Assembly (NCBI GenBank): GCA_027574665.1
Contig: CM050659.1
Location: 625,001 to 689,000 of the forward strand
From: Rhynochetos jubatus
Taxonomy: Eukaryota > Chordata > Aves > Eurypygiformes > Rhynochetidae
Length of the DNA: 64,000 nucleotides
Direction: 5' to 3'
A program made the position numbers and the translations under genes. The notes under the pieces are model-generated. The model was not told where the DNA came from. It saw only the letters and a list, made by a program, of their open reading frames with translations, and made no database searches. Below are positions 8,964 to 21,706 of this stretch, in pieces (within the stretch, counting starts at the first letter, position 1; each line of letters opens with the position of its first letter).

Positions 8964-11900
8964 AGGCTCGGAGAGGCTCGAATGCGCGGCTCGTTGAAGC
9001 GTCTGCCCGAACACGGACATCTAAAGCAGCACTGTAATGCGACCAAACAGAAAGAGTTAGGAGAGAATTTCTTGTCCCTTCTTGCTGCGCCTTTGCAGAG
9101 CACTGCGTGCCAGAGCAGCCGGATCGCTGTGTTGCTTGCAATCTCCAGTTCCAACAGTGCCACAGTTCCTCGGCAACAGAAAGAGCTAGGAAGGACTTGC
9201 TTGCGCTGTTTTCTCTCGCTGTGCTCTAGCAGTTCCTTCCCTTTTCGGCAGAGCGCGGGACCGCTTGCAAAGCTTAGAAACAAACCTCTCCCTTTTCCTC
9301 CAAAAGGGAAAGAGCTACGAGAGAATTTCTTAGGGAAACCTTGTTTGTTTTGGCAGAGCACTGCATGCCTCTTAAGACAGAGCTCTGTATCCCCGGGAAA
9401 GTCGAAATCCACAGGGTCACCTTCTCTGTGCTAACAGGCTCCGAGAGGCTCGAATGCGCGGCTCGTTGAAGCGTCTGCCCGAACACGGCCATCTGAAGCA
9501 GCACTGTAATGCGACCAAACAGAAAGAGTTAGGAGAGAATTTCTTGTCCCTTCTTGCTGCGCCTTTGCAGAGCACTGCGTGCCAGAGCAGCCGGATCGCT
9601 GTGTTGCTTGCAATCTCCAGTTCCAACAGTGCCACAGTTCCTCGGCAACAGAAAGAGCTAGGAAGGAATTGCTTGCGCTGTTTTCTCTCGCTGTGCTCTA
9701 GCAGTTCGTTCCCTTTTCGGCAGAGCGCGGGACCGCTTGCAAAGCTTAGAAACAAACCTCTCCCTTTTCCTCCAAAAGGGAAAGAGCTACGAGAGAATTT
9801 CTTAGGGAAACTTTGTTTGTTTTGGCAGAGCACTGCATGCCTCTTAAGACAGAGCTCTGTATCCCCGGGAAAGTTGAAATCCACAGGGTCACCTTCTCTG
9901 TGCTAACAGGCTCGGAGAGGCTCGAATGCGCGGCTCATTGAAGCGTCTGCCCGAACAGGGTCATCTAAAGCAGCACTGTAATGCGACCAAACAGAAAGAG
10001 TTAGGAGAGGATTTCTTGTCCCTTCTTGCTGCGCCTTTGCAGAGCACTGCGTGCCAGAGCAGCCGGATCGCTGTGTTGCTTGCAATCTCCAGTTCCAACA
10101 GTGCCACAGTTCCTCGGCAACAGAAAGAGCTAGGAAGGAATTGCTTACGCTGTTTTCTCTCGCTGTGCTCTAGCAGTTCGTTCCCTTTTCGGCAGAGCGC
10201 GGGACCGCTTGCAAAGCTTAGAAACAAACCTCTCCCTTTTCCTCCAAAAGGGAAAGAGCTAGGAGAGAATTTCTTAGGGAAACCTTGTTTGTTTTGGCAG
10301 AGCACTGCATGCCTCTTAAGACAGAGCTCTGTATCCCCGGGAAAGTCGAAATCCACAGGGTCACCTTCTCTGTGCTAACAGGCTCGGAGAGGCTCGAATG
10401 CGCGGCTCGTTGAAGCGTCTGCCCGAACACGGACGTCTGAAGCAGCACTGTAATGCGACCAAAGAGAAAGAGTTAGGAGAGAATTTCTTGTCCCTTCTTG
10501 CTGCGCCTTTGCAGAGCACTGCGTGCCAGAGCAGCCGGATCGCTGTGTTGCTTGCAATCTCCAGTTCCAAGAGTGCCACAGTTCCTCGGCAACAGAAAGA
10601 GCTAGGAAGGAATTGCTTGCGCTGTTTTCTCTCGCTGTGCTCTAGCAGTTCGTTCCCTTTTCGGCAGAGCGCGGGACCGCTTGCAAAGCTTAGAAACAAA
10701 GCCCTCCCTTTTCCTCCAAAAGGGAAAGAGCTACGAGAGAATTTCTTAGGGAAACTTTGTTTGTTTTGGCAGAGCACTGCATGCCTCTTAAGACAGAGCT
10801 CTGTATCCCCGGGAAAGTCGAAATCCACAGGGTCACCTTCTCTGTGCTAACAGGCTCGGAGAGGCTCGAATGCGCGGCTCGTTGAAGCGTCTGCCCGAAC
10901 ACGGCCATCTGAAGCAGCACTGTAATGCGACCAAACAGAAAGAGTTAGGAGAGAATTTCTTGTCCCTTCTTGCTGCGCCTTTGCAGAGCACTGCGTGCCA
11001 GAGCAGCCGGATCGCTGTGTTGCTTGCAATCTCCAGTTCCAACAGTGCCACAGTTCCTCGGCAACAGAAAGAGCTAGGAAGGACTTGCTTGCGCTGTTTT
11101 CTCTCGCTGTGCTCTAGCAGTTCGTTCCCTTTTCGGCAGAGCGCGGGACCGCTTGCAAAGCTTAGAAACAAACCTCTCCCTTTTCCTCCAAAAGGGAAAG
11201 AGCTACGAGAGAATTTCTTAGGGAAACCTTGTTTGTTTTGGCAGAGCACTGCATGCCTCTTAAGACAGAGCTCTGTATCCCCGGGAAAGTCGAAATCCAC
11301 AGGGTCACCTTCTCTGTGCTAACAGGCTCCGAGAGGCTCGAATGCGCGGCTCGTTGAAGCGTCTGCCCGAACACGGACATCTGAAGCAGCACTGTAATGC
11401 GACCAAAGAAAAGGAGTTAGGAGAGAATTTCTTGTCCCTTCTTGCTGCGCCTTTGCAGAGCACTGCGTGCCAGAGCAGCCGGATCGCTGTGTTGCTTGCA
11501 ATCTCCAGTTCCAACAGTGCCACAGTTCCTCGGCAACAGAAAGAGCTAGGAAGGAATTGCTTGCGCTGTTTTCTCTCGCTGTGCTCTAGCAGTTCGTTCC
11601 CTTTTCGGCAGAGCGCGGGACCGCTTGCAAAGCTTAGAAACAAACCTCTCCCTTTTCCTCCAAAAGGGAAAGAGCTACGAGAGAATTTCTTAGGGAAACT
11701 TTGTTTGTTTCGGCAGAGCACTGCATGCCTCTTAAGACAGAGCTCTGTATCCCCGGGAAAGTTGAAATCCACAGGGTCACCTTCTCTGTGCTAACAGGCT
11801 CGGAGAGGCTCGAATGCGCGGCTCATTGAAGCGTCTGCCCGAACAGGGTCATCTGAAGCAGCACTGTAATGCGACCAAACAGAAAGAGTTAGGAGAGGAT

Positions 11901-12739
11901 TTCTTGTCCCTTCTTGCTGCGCCTTTGCAGAGCACTGCGTGCCAGAGCAGCCGGATCGCTGTGTTGCTTGCAATCTCCAGTTCCAACAGTGCCACAGTTC
12001 CTCGGCAACAGAAAGAGCTAGGAAGGAATTGCTTACGCTGTTTTCTCTCGCTGTGCTCTAGCAGTTCGTTCCCTTTTCGGCAGAGCGCGGGACCGCTTGC
12101 AAAGCTTAGAAACAAACCTCTCCCTTTTCCTCCAAAAGGGAAAGAGCTAGGAGAGAATTTCTTAGGGAAACCTTGTTTGTTTTGGCAGAGCACTGCATGC
12201 CTCTTAAGACAGAGCTCTGTATCCCCGGGAAAGTCGAAATCCACAGGGTCACCTTCTCTGTGCTAACAGGCTCGGAGAGGCTCGAATGCGCGGCTCGTTG
12301 AAGCGTCTGCCCGAACACGGACGTCTGAAGCAGCACTGTAATGCGACCAAAGAGAAAGAGTTAGGAGAGAATTTCTTGTCCCTTCTTGCTGCGCCTTTGC
12401 AGAGCACTGCGTGCCAGAGCAGCCGGATCGCTGTGTTGCTTGCAATCTCCAGTTCCAACAGTGCCACAGTTCCTCGGCAACAGAAAGAGCTAGGAAGGAA
12501 TTGCTTACGCTGTTTTCTCTCGCTGTGCTCTAGCAGTTCGTTCCCTTTTCGGCAGAGCGCGGGACCGCTTGCAAAGCTTAGAAACAAACCTCTCCCTTTT
12601 CCTCCAAAAGGGAAAGAGCTACGAGAGAATTTCTTAGGGAAACCTTGTTTGTTTTGGCAGAGCACTGCATGCCTCTTAAGACAGAGCTCTGTATCCCCGG
12701 GAAAGTCGAAATCCACAGGGTCACCTTGTCTGTGCTAAC
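8964..12739. repeat. Tandem duplication of a four-unit block (M20-M23, M24-M27)
   Basis: Both blocks are 1888 bp. M20 and M24 share aaggacttgcttgcg; M21 and M25 share gctccgag, aaactttg and gttgaaatcc; M22 and M26 share gctcattg, acagggtcatc, gaggattt and gctaggag; M23 and M27 share acggacgtctg with aaagagaaag. Copies have since diverged: M25 has gaaaaggag and tttcggcag where M21 does not, and M27 lacks the aagagtg and aaagccctc of M23. The duplication is older than the trimer at 4721-7551. Confidence 0.8.
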
Positions 12740-15700
12740 AGGCTCGGAGAGGCTCGAATGCGCGGCTCGTTGAAGCGTCTGCCCGAACACGGCCATCTGA
12801 AGCAGCACTGTAATGCGACCAAACAGAAAGAGTTAGGAGAGAATTTCTTGTCCCTTCTTGCTGCGCCTTTGCAGAGCACTGCGTGCCAGAGCAGCCGGAT
12901 CGCTGTGTTGCTTGCAATCTCCAGTTCCAACAGTGCCACAGTTCCTCGGCAACAGAAAGAGCTAGGAAGGAATTGCTTACGCTGTTTTCTCTCGCTGTGC
13001 TCTAGCAGTTCGTTCCCTTTTCGGCAGAGCGCGGGACCGCTTGCAAAGGTTAGAAACAAACCTCTCCCTTTTCCTCCAAAAGGGAAAGAGCTACGAGAGA
13101 ATTTCTTAGCGAAACCTTGTTTGTTTTGGCAGAGCACTGCATGCCTCTTAAGACAGAGCTCTGTATCCCCGGGAAAGTCGAAATCCACAGGGTCACCTTC
13201 TCTGTGCTAACAGGCTCGGAGAGGCTCGAATGCGCGGCTCGTTGAAGCGTCTGCCCGAACACGGACATCTGAAGCAGCACTGTAATGCGACCAAAGAAAA
13301 GGAGTTAGGAGAGAATTTCTTGTCCCTTCTTGCTGCGCCTTTGCAGAGCACTGCGTGCCAGAGCAGCCGGATCGCTGTGTTGCTTGCAATCTCCAGTTCC
13401 AACAGTGCCACAGTTCCTCGGCAACAGAAAGAGCTAGGAAGGAATTGCTTACGCTGTTTTCTCTCGCTGTGCTCTAGCAGTTCGTTCCCTTTTCGGCAGA
13501 GCGCGGGACCGCTTGCAAAGCTTAGAAACAAAGCCCTCCCTTTTCCTCCAAAAGGGAAAGAGCTACGAGAGAATTTCTTAGGGAAACTTTGTTTGTTTTG
13601 GCAGAGCACTGCATGCCTCTTAAGACAGAGCTCTGTATCCCCGGGAAAGTCGAAATCCACAGGGTCACCTTCTCTGTGCTAACAGGCTCGGAGAGGCTCG
13701 AATGCGCGGCTCGTTGAAGCGTCTGCCCGAACACGGCCATCTGAAGCAGCACTGTAATGCGACCAAACAGAAAGAGTTAGGAGAGGATTTCTTGTCCCTT
13801 CTTGCTGCGCCTTTGCAGAGCACTGCGTGCCAGAGCAGCCGGATCGCTGTGTTGCTTGCAATCTCCAGTTCCAAGAGTGCCACAGTTCCTCGGCAACAGA
13901 AAGAGCTAGGAAGGAATTGCTTACGCTGTTTTCTCTCGCTGTGCTCTAGCAGTTCGTTCCCTTTTCGGCAGAGCGCGGGACCGCTTGCAAAGCTTAGAAA
14001 CAAAGCCCTCCCTTTTCCTCCAAAAGGGAAAGGGCTACGAGAGAATTTCTTAGGGAAACTTTGTTTGTTTTGGCAGAGCACTGCATGCCTCTTAAGACAG
14101 AGCTCTGTATCGCCGGGAAAGTCGAAATCCACAGGGTCACCTTCTCTGTGCTAACAGGCTCGGAGAGGCTCGAATGCGCGGCTCGTTGAAGCGTCTGCCC
14201 GAACACGGACATCTAAAGCAGCACTGTAATGCGACCAAAGAGAAAGAGTTAGGAGAGAATTTCTTGTCCCTTCTTGCTGCGCCTTTGCAGAGCACTGCGT
14301 GCCAGAGCAGCCGGACCGCTGTGTTGCTTGCAATCTCCAGTTCCAACAGTGCCACAGTTCCTCGGCAACAGAAAGAGCTAGGAAGGAATTGCTTACGCTG
14401 TTTTCTCTCGCTGTGCTCTAGCAGTTGGTTCCCTTTTCGGCAGAGCGCGGGACCGCTTGCAAAGCTTAGAAACAAACCTCTCCCTTTTCCTCCAAAAGGG
14501 AAAGAGCTACGAGAGAATTTCTTAGGGAAACCTTGTTTGTTTTGGCAGAGCACTGCATGCCTCTTAAGACAGAGCTCTGTATCCCCGGGAAAGTCGAAAT
14601 CCACAGGGTCACCTTCTCTGTGCTAACAGGCTCGGAGAGGCTCGAATGCGCGGCTCGTTGAAGCGTCTGCCCGAACACGGCCATCTGAAGCAGCACTGTA
14701 ATGCGACCAAACAGAAAGAGTTAGGAGAGAATTTCTTGTCCCTTCTTGCTGCGCCTTTGCAGAGCACTGCGTGCCAGAGCAGCCGGATCGCTGTGTTGCT
14801 TGCAATCTCCAGTTCCAACAGTGCCACAGTTCCTCGGCAACAGAAAGAGCTAGGAAGGAATTGCTTACGCTGTTTTTTCTCGCTGTGCTCTAGCAGTTCG
14901 TTCCCTTTTCGGCAGAGCGCGGGACCGCTTGCAAAGCTTAGAAACAAACCTCTCCCTTTTCCTCCAAAAGGGAAAGAGCTACGAGAGAATTTCTTACGGA
15001 AACCTTGTTTGTTTTTGCAGAGCACTGCATTCCTCTTAAGACAGAGCTCTGTATCCCCGGGAAAGTCGAAATCCACAGGGTCACCTTCTCTGTGCTAACA
15101 GGCTCGGAGAGGCTCGAATGCGCGGCTCGTTGAAGCGTCTGCCCGAACACGGACATCTGAAGCAGCACTGTAATGCGACCAAACAGAAAGAGTTAGGAGA
15201 GAATTTCTTGTCCCTTCTTGCTGCGCCTTTGCAGAGCACTGCGTGCCAGAGCAGCCGGATCGCTGTGTTGCTTGCAATCTCCAGTTCCAACAGTGCCACA
15301 GTTCCTCGGCAACAGAAAGAGCTAGGAAGGAATTGCTTGCGCTGTTTTTTCTCGCTGTGCTCTAGCAGTTCGTTCCCTTTTCGGCAGAGCGCGGGACCGC
15401 TTGCAAAGCTTAGAAACAAACCTCTCCCTTTTCCTCCAAAAGGGAAAGAGCTACGAGAGAATTTCTTAGGGAAACCTTGTTTGTTTTGGCAGAGCACTGC
15501 ATGCCTCTTAAGACAGAGCTCTGTATCCCCGGGAAAGTCGAAATCCACAGGGTCACCTTCTCTGTGCTAACAGGCTCGGAGAGGCTGGAATGCGCGGCTC
15601 GTTGAAGCGTCTGCCCGAACACGGACATCTGAAGCAGCACTGTAATGCGACCAAAGAAAAGGAGTTAGGAGAGAATTTCTTGTCCCTTCTTGCTGCGCCT

Positions 15701-16043
15701 TTGCAGAGCACTGCGTGCCAGAGCAGCCGGATCGCTGTGTTGCTTGCAATCTCCAGTTCCAACAGTGCCACAGTTCCTCGGCAACAGAAAGAGCTAGGAA
15801 GGAATTGCTTGCGCTGTTTTCTCTCGCTGTGCTCTAGCAGTTCGTTCCCTTTTCGGCAGAGCGCGGGACCGCTTGCAAAGCTTAGAAACAAACCTCTCCC
15901 TTTTCCTCCAAAAGGGAAAGAGCTACGAGAGAATTTCTTAGGGAAACTTTGTTTGTTTCGGCAGAGCACTGCATGCCTCTTAAGACAGAGCTCTGTATCC
16001 CCGGGAAAGTTGAAATCCACAGGGTCACCTTCTCTGTGCTAAC
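12740..16043. repeat. Seven-unit block M28-M34, source-type copy
   Basis: The order of marked units is: M28 aaaggtta with cttagcg; M29 gaaaaggag with aaagccctc; M30 gaggattt, aaagggctacg and tatcgccgg; M31 agttggttccc; M32 ctgttttttctcg, cttacgg and cattcctc; M33 ttgcgctgttttttctcg; M34 gctggaatg with gaaaaggag. All seven marked units recur in the same order in 17459-21706, where two extra units are interspersed. The marks aaagggctacg, cttacgg and cattcctc occur nowhere else in the window. Confidence 0.82.
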
Positions 16044-16987
16044 AGGCTCGGAGAGGCTCGAATGCGCGGCTCATTGAAGCGTCTGCCCGAACAGGGTCAT
16101 CTAAAGCAGCACTGTAATGCGACCAAACAGAAAGAGTTAGGAGAGGATTTCTTGTCCCTTCTTGCTGCGCCTTTGCAGAGCACTGCGTGCCAGAGCAGCC
16201 GGATCGCTGTGTTGCTTGCAATCTCCAGTTCCAACAGTGCCACAGTTCCTCGGCAACAGAAAGAGCTAGGAAGGAATTGCTTACGCTGTTTTCTCTCGCT
16301 GTGCTCTAGCAGTTCGTTCCCTTTTCGGCAGAGCGCGGGACCGCTTGCAAAGCTTAGAAACAAACCTCTCCCTTTTCCTCCAAAAGGGAAAGAGCTAGGA
16401 GAGAATTTCTTAGGGAAACCTTGTTTGTTTTGGCAGAGCACTGCATGCCTCTTAAGACAGAGCTCTGTATCCCCGGGAAAGTCGAAATCCACAGGGTCAC
16501 CTTCTCTGTGCTAACAGGCTCGGAGAGGCTCGAATGCGCGGCTCGTTGAAGCGTCTGCCCGAACACGGACGTCTGAAGCAGCACTGTAATGCGACCAAAG
16601 AGAAAGAGTTAGGAGAGAATTTCTTGTCCCTTCTTGCTGCGCCTTTGCAGAGCACTGCGTGCCAGAGCAGCCGGATCGCTGTGTTGCTTGCAATCTCCAG
16701 TTCCAACAGTGCCACAGTTCCTCGGCAACAGAAAGAGCTAGGAAGGAATTGCTTACGCTGTTTTCTCTCGCTGTGCTCTAGCAGTTCGTTCCCTTTTCGG
16801 CAGAGCGCGGGACCGCTTGCAAAGCTTAGAAACAAACCTCTCCCTTTTCCTCCAAAAGGGAAAGAGCTACGAGAGAATTTCTTAGGGAAACCTTGTTTGT
16901 TTTGGCAGAGCACTGCATGCCTCTTAAGACAGAGCTCTGTATCCCCGGGAAAGTCGAAATCCACAGGGTCACCTTGTCTGTGCTAAC
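15572..16987. repeat. Third copy of the M25-M27 block (M34-M36)
   Basis: M34-M36 repeat the variant string of M25-M27 (11324-12739) nine units further on: gaaaaggag, tttcggcag and gttgaaatcc in M34; gctcattg, acagggtcatc and gaggattt in M35; acggacgtctg and the rare caccttgtctg in M36 (shared only with M27). M34 differs from M25 by gctcggag for gctccgag and by gctggaatg, and M35 has catctaaag where M26 has catctgaag. Confidence 0.8.
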
Positions 16988-17458
16988 AGGCTCGGAGAGG
17001 CTCGAATGCGCGGCTCGTTGAAGCGTCTGCCCGAACACGGACATCTAAAGCAGCACTGAATGCGACCAAACAGAAAGAGTTAGGAGAGAATTTCTTGTCC
17101 CTTCTTGCTGCGCCTTTGCAGAGCACTGCGTGCCAGAGCAGCCGGATCGCTGTGTTGCTTGCAATCTCCAGTTCCAAGAGTGCCACAGTTCCTCGGCAAC
17201 AGAAAGAGCTAGGAAGGAATTGCTTGCGCTGTTTTCTCTCGCTGTGCTCTAGCAGTTCGTTCCCTTTTCGGCAGAGCGCGGGACCGCTTGCAAAGCTTAG
17301 AAACAAAGCCCTCCCTTTTCCTCCAAAAGGGAAAGAGCTACGAGAGAATTTCTTAGGGAAACTTTGTTTGTTTTGGCAGAGCACTGCATGCCTCTTAAGA
17401 CAGAGCTCTGTATCCCCGGGAAAGTCGAAATCCACAGGGTCACCTTCTCTGTGCTAAC
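16988..17458. repeat. 471-bp unit M37 with the same 1-bp deletion as M11
   Basis: At 17054-17063 the unit reads cactgaatgc. The rest of M37 (aagagtg, ttgcgctg, aaagccctc, aaactttg) resembles M23 rather than M11, so the deletion either arose twice or was carried between units by a short conversion tract. Confidence 0.8.
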
Positions 17459-20400
17459 AGGCTCGGAGAGGCTCGAATGCGCGGCTCGTTGAAGCGTCTG
17501 CCCGAACACGGCCATCTGAAGCAGCACTGTAATGCGACCAAACAGAAAGAGTTAGGAGAGAATTTCTTGTCCCTTCTTGCTGCGCCTTTGCAGAGCACTG
17601 CGTGCCAGAGCAGCCGGATCGCTGTGTTGCTTGCAATCTCCAGTTCCAAGAGTGCCACAGTTCCTCGGCAACAGAAAGAGCTAGGAAGGAATTGCTTACG
17701 CTGTTTTCTCTCGCTGTGCTCTAGCAGTTCGTTCCCTTTTCGGCAGAGCGCGGGACCGCTTGCAAAGGTTAGAAACAAACCTCTCCCTTTTCCTCCAAAA
17801 GGGAAAGAGCTACGAGAGAATTTCTTAGCGAAACCTTGTTTGTTTTGGCAGAGCACTGCATGCCTCTTAAGACAGAGCTCTGTATCCCCGGGAAAGTCGA
17901 AATCCACAGGGTCACCTTCTCTGTGCTAACAGGCTCGGAGAGGCTCGAATGCGCGGCTCGTTGAAGCGTCTGCCCGAACACGGACATCTGAAGCAGCACT
18001 GTAATGCGACCAAAGAAAAGGAGTTAGGAGAGAATTTCTTGTCCCTTCTTGCTGCGCCTTTGCAGAGCACTGCGTGCCAGAGCAGCCGGATCGCTGTGTT
18101 GCTTGCAATCTCCAGTTCCAACAGTGCCACAGTTCCTCGGCAACAGAAAGAGCTAGGAAGGAATTGCTTACGCTGTTTTCTCTCGCTGTGCTCTAGCAGT
18201 TCGTTCCCTTTTCGGCAGAGCGCGGGACCGCTTGCAAAGCTTAGAAACAAAGCCCTCCCTTTTCCTCCAAAAGGGAAAGAGCTACGAGAGAATTTCTTAG
18301 GGAAACTTTGTTTGTTTTGGCAGAGCACTGCATGCCTCTTAAGACAGAGCTCTGTATCCCCGGGAAAGTCGAAATCCACAGGGTCACCTTCTCTGTGCTA
18401 ACAGGCTCGGAGAGGCTCGAATGCGCGGCTCGTTGAAGCGTCTGCCCGAACACGGACATCTGAAGCAGCACTGTAATGCGACCAAACAGAAAGAGTTAGG
18501 AGAGGATTTCTTGTCCCTTCTTGCTGCGCCTTTGCAGAGCACTGCGTGCCAGAGCAGCCGGATCGCTGTGTTGCTTGCAATCTCCAGTTCCAAGAGTGCC
18601 ACAGTTCCTCGGCAACAGAAAGAGCTAGGAAGGAATTGCTTACGCTGTTTTCTCTCGCTGTGCTCTAGCAGTTCGTTCCCTTTTCGGCAGAGCGCGGGAC
18701 CGCTTGCAAAGCTTAGAAACAAAGCCCTCCCTTTTCCTCCAAAAGGGAAAGAGCTACGATAGAATTTCTTAGTGAAACTTTGTTTGTTTTGGCAGAGCAC
18801 TGCATGCCTCTTAAGACAGAGCTCTGTATCCCCGGGAAAGTCGAAATCCACAGGGTCACCTTCTCTGTGCTAACAGGCTCCGAGAGGCTCGAATGCGCGG
18901 CTCGTTGAAGCGTCTGCCCGAACACGGCCATCTGAAGCAGCACTGTAATGCGACCAAACAGAAAGAGTTAGGAGAGGATTTCTTGTCCCTTCTTGCTGCG
19001 CCTTTGCAGAGCACTGCGTGCCAGAGCAGCCGGATCGCTGTGTTGCTTGCAATCTCCAGTTCCAAGAGTGCCACAGTTCCTCGGCAACAGAAAGAGCTAG
19101 GAAGGAATTGCTTACGCTGTTTTCTCTCGCTGTGCTCTAGCAGTTCGTTCCCTTTTCGGCAGAGCGCGGGACCGCTTGCAAAGCTTAGAAACAAAGCCCT
19201 CCCTTTTCCTCCAAAAGGGAAAGGGCTACGAGAGAATTTCTTAGGGAAACTTTGTTTGTTTTGGCAGAGCACTGCATGCCTCTTAAGACAGAGCTCTGTA
19301 TCGCCGGGAAAGTCGAAATCCACAGGGTCACCTTCTCTGTGCTAACAGGCTCGGAGAGGCTCGAATGCGCGGCTCGTTGAAGCGTCTGCCCGAACACGGA
19401 CATCTGAAGCAGCACTGTAATGCGACCAAACAGAAAGAGTTAGGAGAGAATTTCTTGTCCCTTCTTGCTGCGCCTTTGCAGAGCACTGCGTGCCAGAGCA
19501 GCCGGACCGCTGTGTTGCTTGCAATCTCCAGTTCCAAGAGTGCCACAGTTCCTCGGCAACAGAAAGAGCTAGGAAGGAATTGCTTACGCTGTTTTCTCTC
19601 GCTGTGCTCTAGCAGTTCGTTCCCTTTTCGGCAGAGCGCGGGACCGCTTGCAAAGCTTAGAAACAAACCTCTCCCTTTTCCTCCAAAAGGGAAAGAGCTA
19701 CGAGAGAATTTCTTAGGGAAACCTTGTTTGTTTTGGCAGAGCACTGCATGCCTCTTAAGACAGAGCTCTGTATCCCCGGGAAAGTCGAAATCCACAGGGT
19801 CACCTTCTCTGTGCTAACAGGCTCGGAGAGGCTCGAATGCGCGGCTCGTTGAAGCGTCTGCCCGAACACGGACATCTAAAGCAGCACTGTAATGCGACCA
19901 AAGAGAAAGAGTTAGGAGAGAATTTCTTGTCCCTTCTTGCTGCGCCTTTGCAGAGCACTGCGTGCCAGAGCAGCCGGACCGCTGTGTTGCTTGCAATCTC
20001 CAGTTCCAACAGTGCCACAGTTCCTCGGCAACAGAAAGAGCTAGGAAGGAATTGCTTACGCTGTTTTCTCTCGCTGTGCTCTAGCAGTTGGTTCCCTTTT
20101 CGGCAGAGCGCGGGACCGCTTGCAAAGCTTAGAAACAAACCTCTCCCTTTTCCTCCAAAAGGGAAAGAGCTACGAGAGAATTTCTTAGGGAAACCTTGTT
20201 TGTTTTGGCAGAGCACTGCATGCCTCTTAAGACAGAGCTCTGTATCCCCGGGAAAGTCGAAATCCACAGGGTCACCTTCTCTGTGCTAACAGGCTCGGAG
20301 AGGCTCGAATGCGCGGCTCGTTGAAGCGTCTGCCCGAACACGGCCATCTGAAGCAGCACTGTAATGCGACCAAACAGAAAGAGTTAGGAGAGAATTTCTT

Positions 20401-21706
20401 GTCCCTTCTTGCTGCGCCTTTGCAGAGCACTGCGTGCCAGAGCAGCCGGATCGCTGTGTTGCTTGCAATCTCCAGTTCCAACAGTGCCACAGTTCCTCGG
20501 CAACAGAAAGAGCTAGGAAGGAATTGCTTACGCTGTTTTTTCTCGCTGTGCTCTAGCAGTTCGTTCCCTTTTCGGCAGAGCGCGGGACCGCTTGCAAAGC
20601 TTAGAAACAAACCTCTCCCTTTTCCTCCAAAAGGGAAAGAGCTACGAGAGAATTTCTTACGGAAACCTTGTTTGTTTTTGCAGAGCACTGCATTCCTCTT
20701 AAGACAGAGCTCTGTATCCCCGGGAAAGTCGAAATCCACAGGGTCACCTTCTCTGTGCTAACAGGCTCGGAGAGGCTCGAATGCGCGGCTCGTTGAAGCG
20801 TCTGCCCGAACACGGACATCTGAAGCAGCACTGTAATGCGACCAAACAGAAAGAGTTAGGAGAGAATTTCTTGTCCCTTCTTGCTGCGCCTTTGCAGAGC
20901 ACTGCGTGCCAGAGCAGCCGGATCGCTGTGTTGCTTGCAATCTCCAGTTCCAACAGTGCCACAGTTCCTCGGCAACAGAAAGAGCTAGGAAGGAATTGCT
21001 TGCGCTGTTTTTTCTCGCTGTGCTCTAGCAGTTCGTTCCCTTTTCGGCAGAGCGCGGGACCGCTTGCAAAGCTTAGAAACAAACCTCTCCCTTTTCCTCC
21101 AAAAGGGAAAGAGCTACGAGAGAATTTCTTAGGGAAACCTTGTTTGTTTTGGCAGAGCACTGCATGCCTCTTAAGACAGAGCTCTGTATCCCCGGGAAAG
21201 TCGAAATCCACAGGGTCACCTTCTCTGTGCTAACAGGCTCGGAGAGGCTGGAATGCGCGGCTCGTTGAAGCGTCTGCCCGAACACGGACATCTGAAGCAG
21301 CACTGTAATGCGACCAAAGAAAAGGAGTTAGGAGAGAATTTCTTGTCCCTTCTTGCTGCGCCTTTGCAGAGCACTGCGTGCCAGAGCAGCCGGATCGCTG
21401 TGTTGCTTGCAATCTCCAGTTCCAACAGTGTCACCGTTCCTCGGCAACAGAAAGAGCTAGGAAGGAATTGCTTACGCTGTTTTCTCTCGCTGTGCTCTAG
21501 CAGTTCGTTCCCTTTTCGGCAGAGCGCGGGACCGCTTGCAAAGCTTAGAAACAAACCTCTCCCTTTTCCTCCAAAAGGGAAAGAGCTACGAGAGAATTTC
21601 TTAGGGAAACCTTGTTTGTTTTGGCAGAGCACTGCATGCCTCTTAAGACAGAGCTCTGTATCCCCGGGAAAGTCGAAATCCACAGGGTCACCTTCTCTGT
21701 GCTAAC
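17459..21706. repeat. Nine-unit block M38-M46, expanded copy of M28-M34
   Basis: M38, M39, M41, M43, M44 and M45 match M28, M29, M30, M31, M32 and M33 respectively by rare private variants, and M46 matches M34 in its first half. M40 and M42 have no counterpart, so the offset grows from 10 to 12 units. M40 resembles M41 but has cacggacatctg and gctacgatag; M42 matches M49 (22651-23122) in its variant string. M46 loses the M34 variants after about p95-p240 and carries a private gtgtcaccg, so it looks chimeric. Confidence 0.78.
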
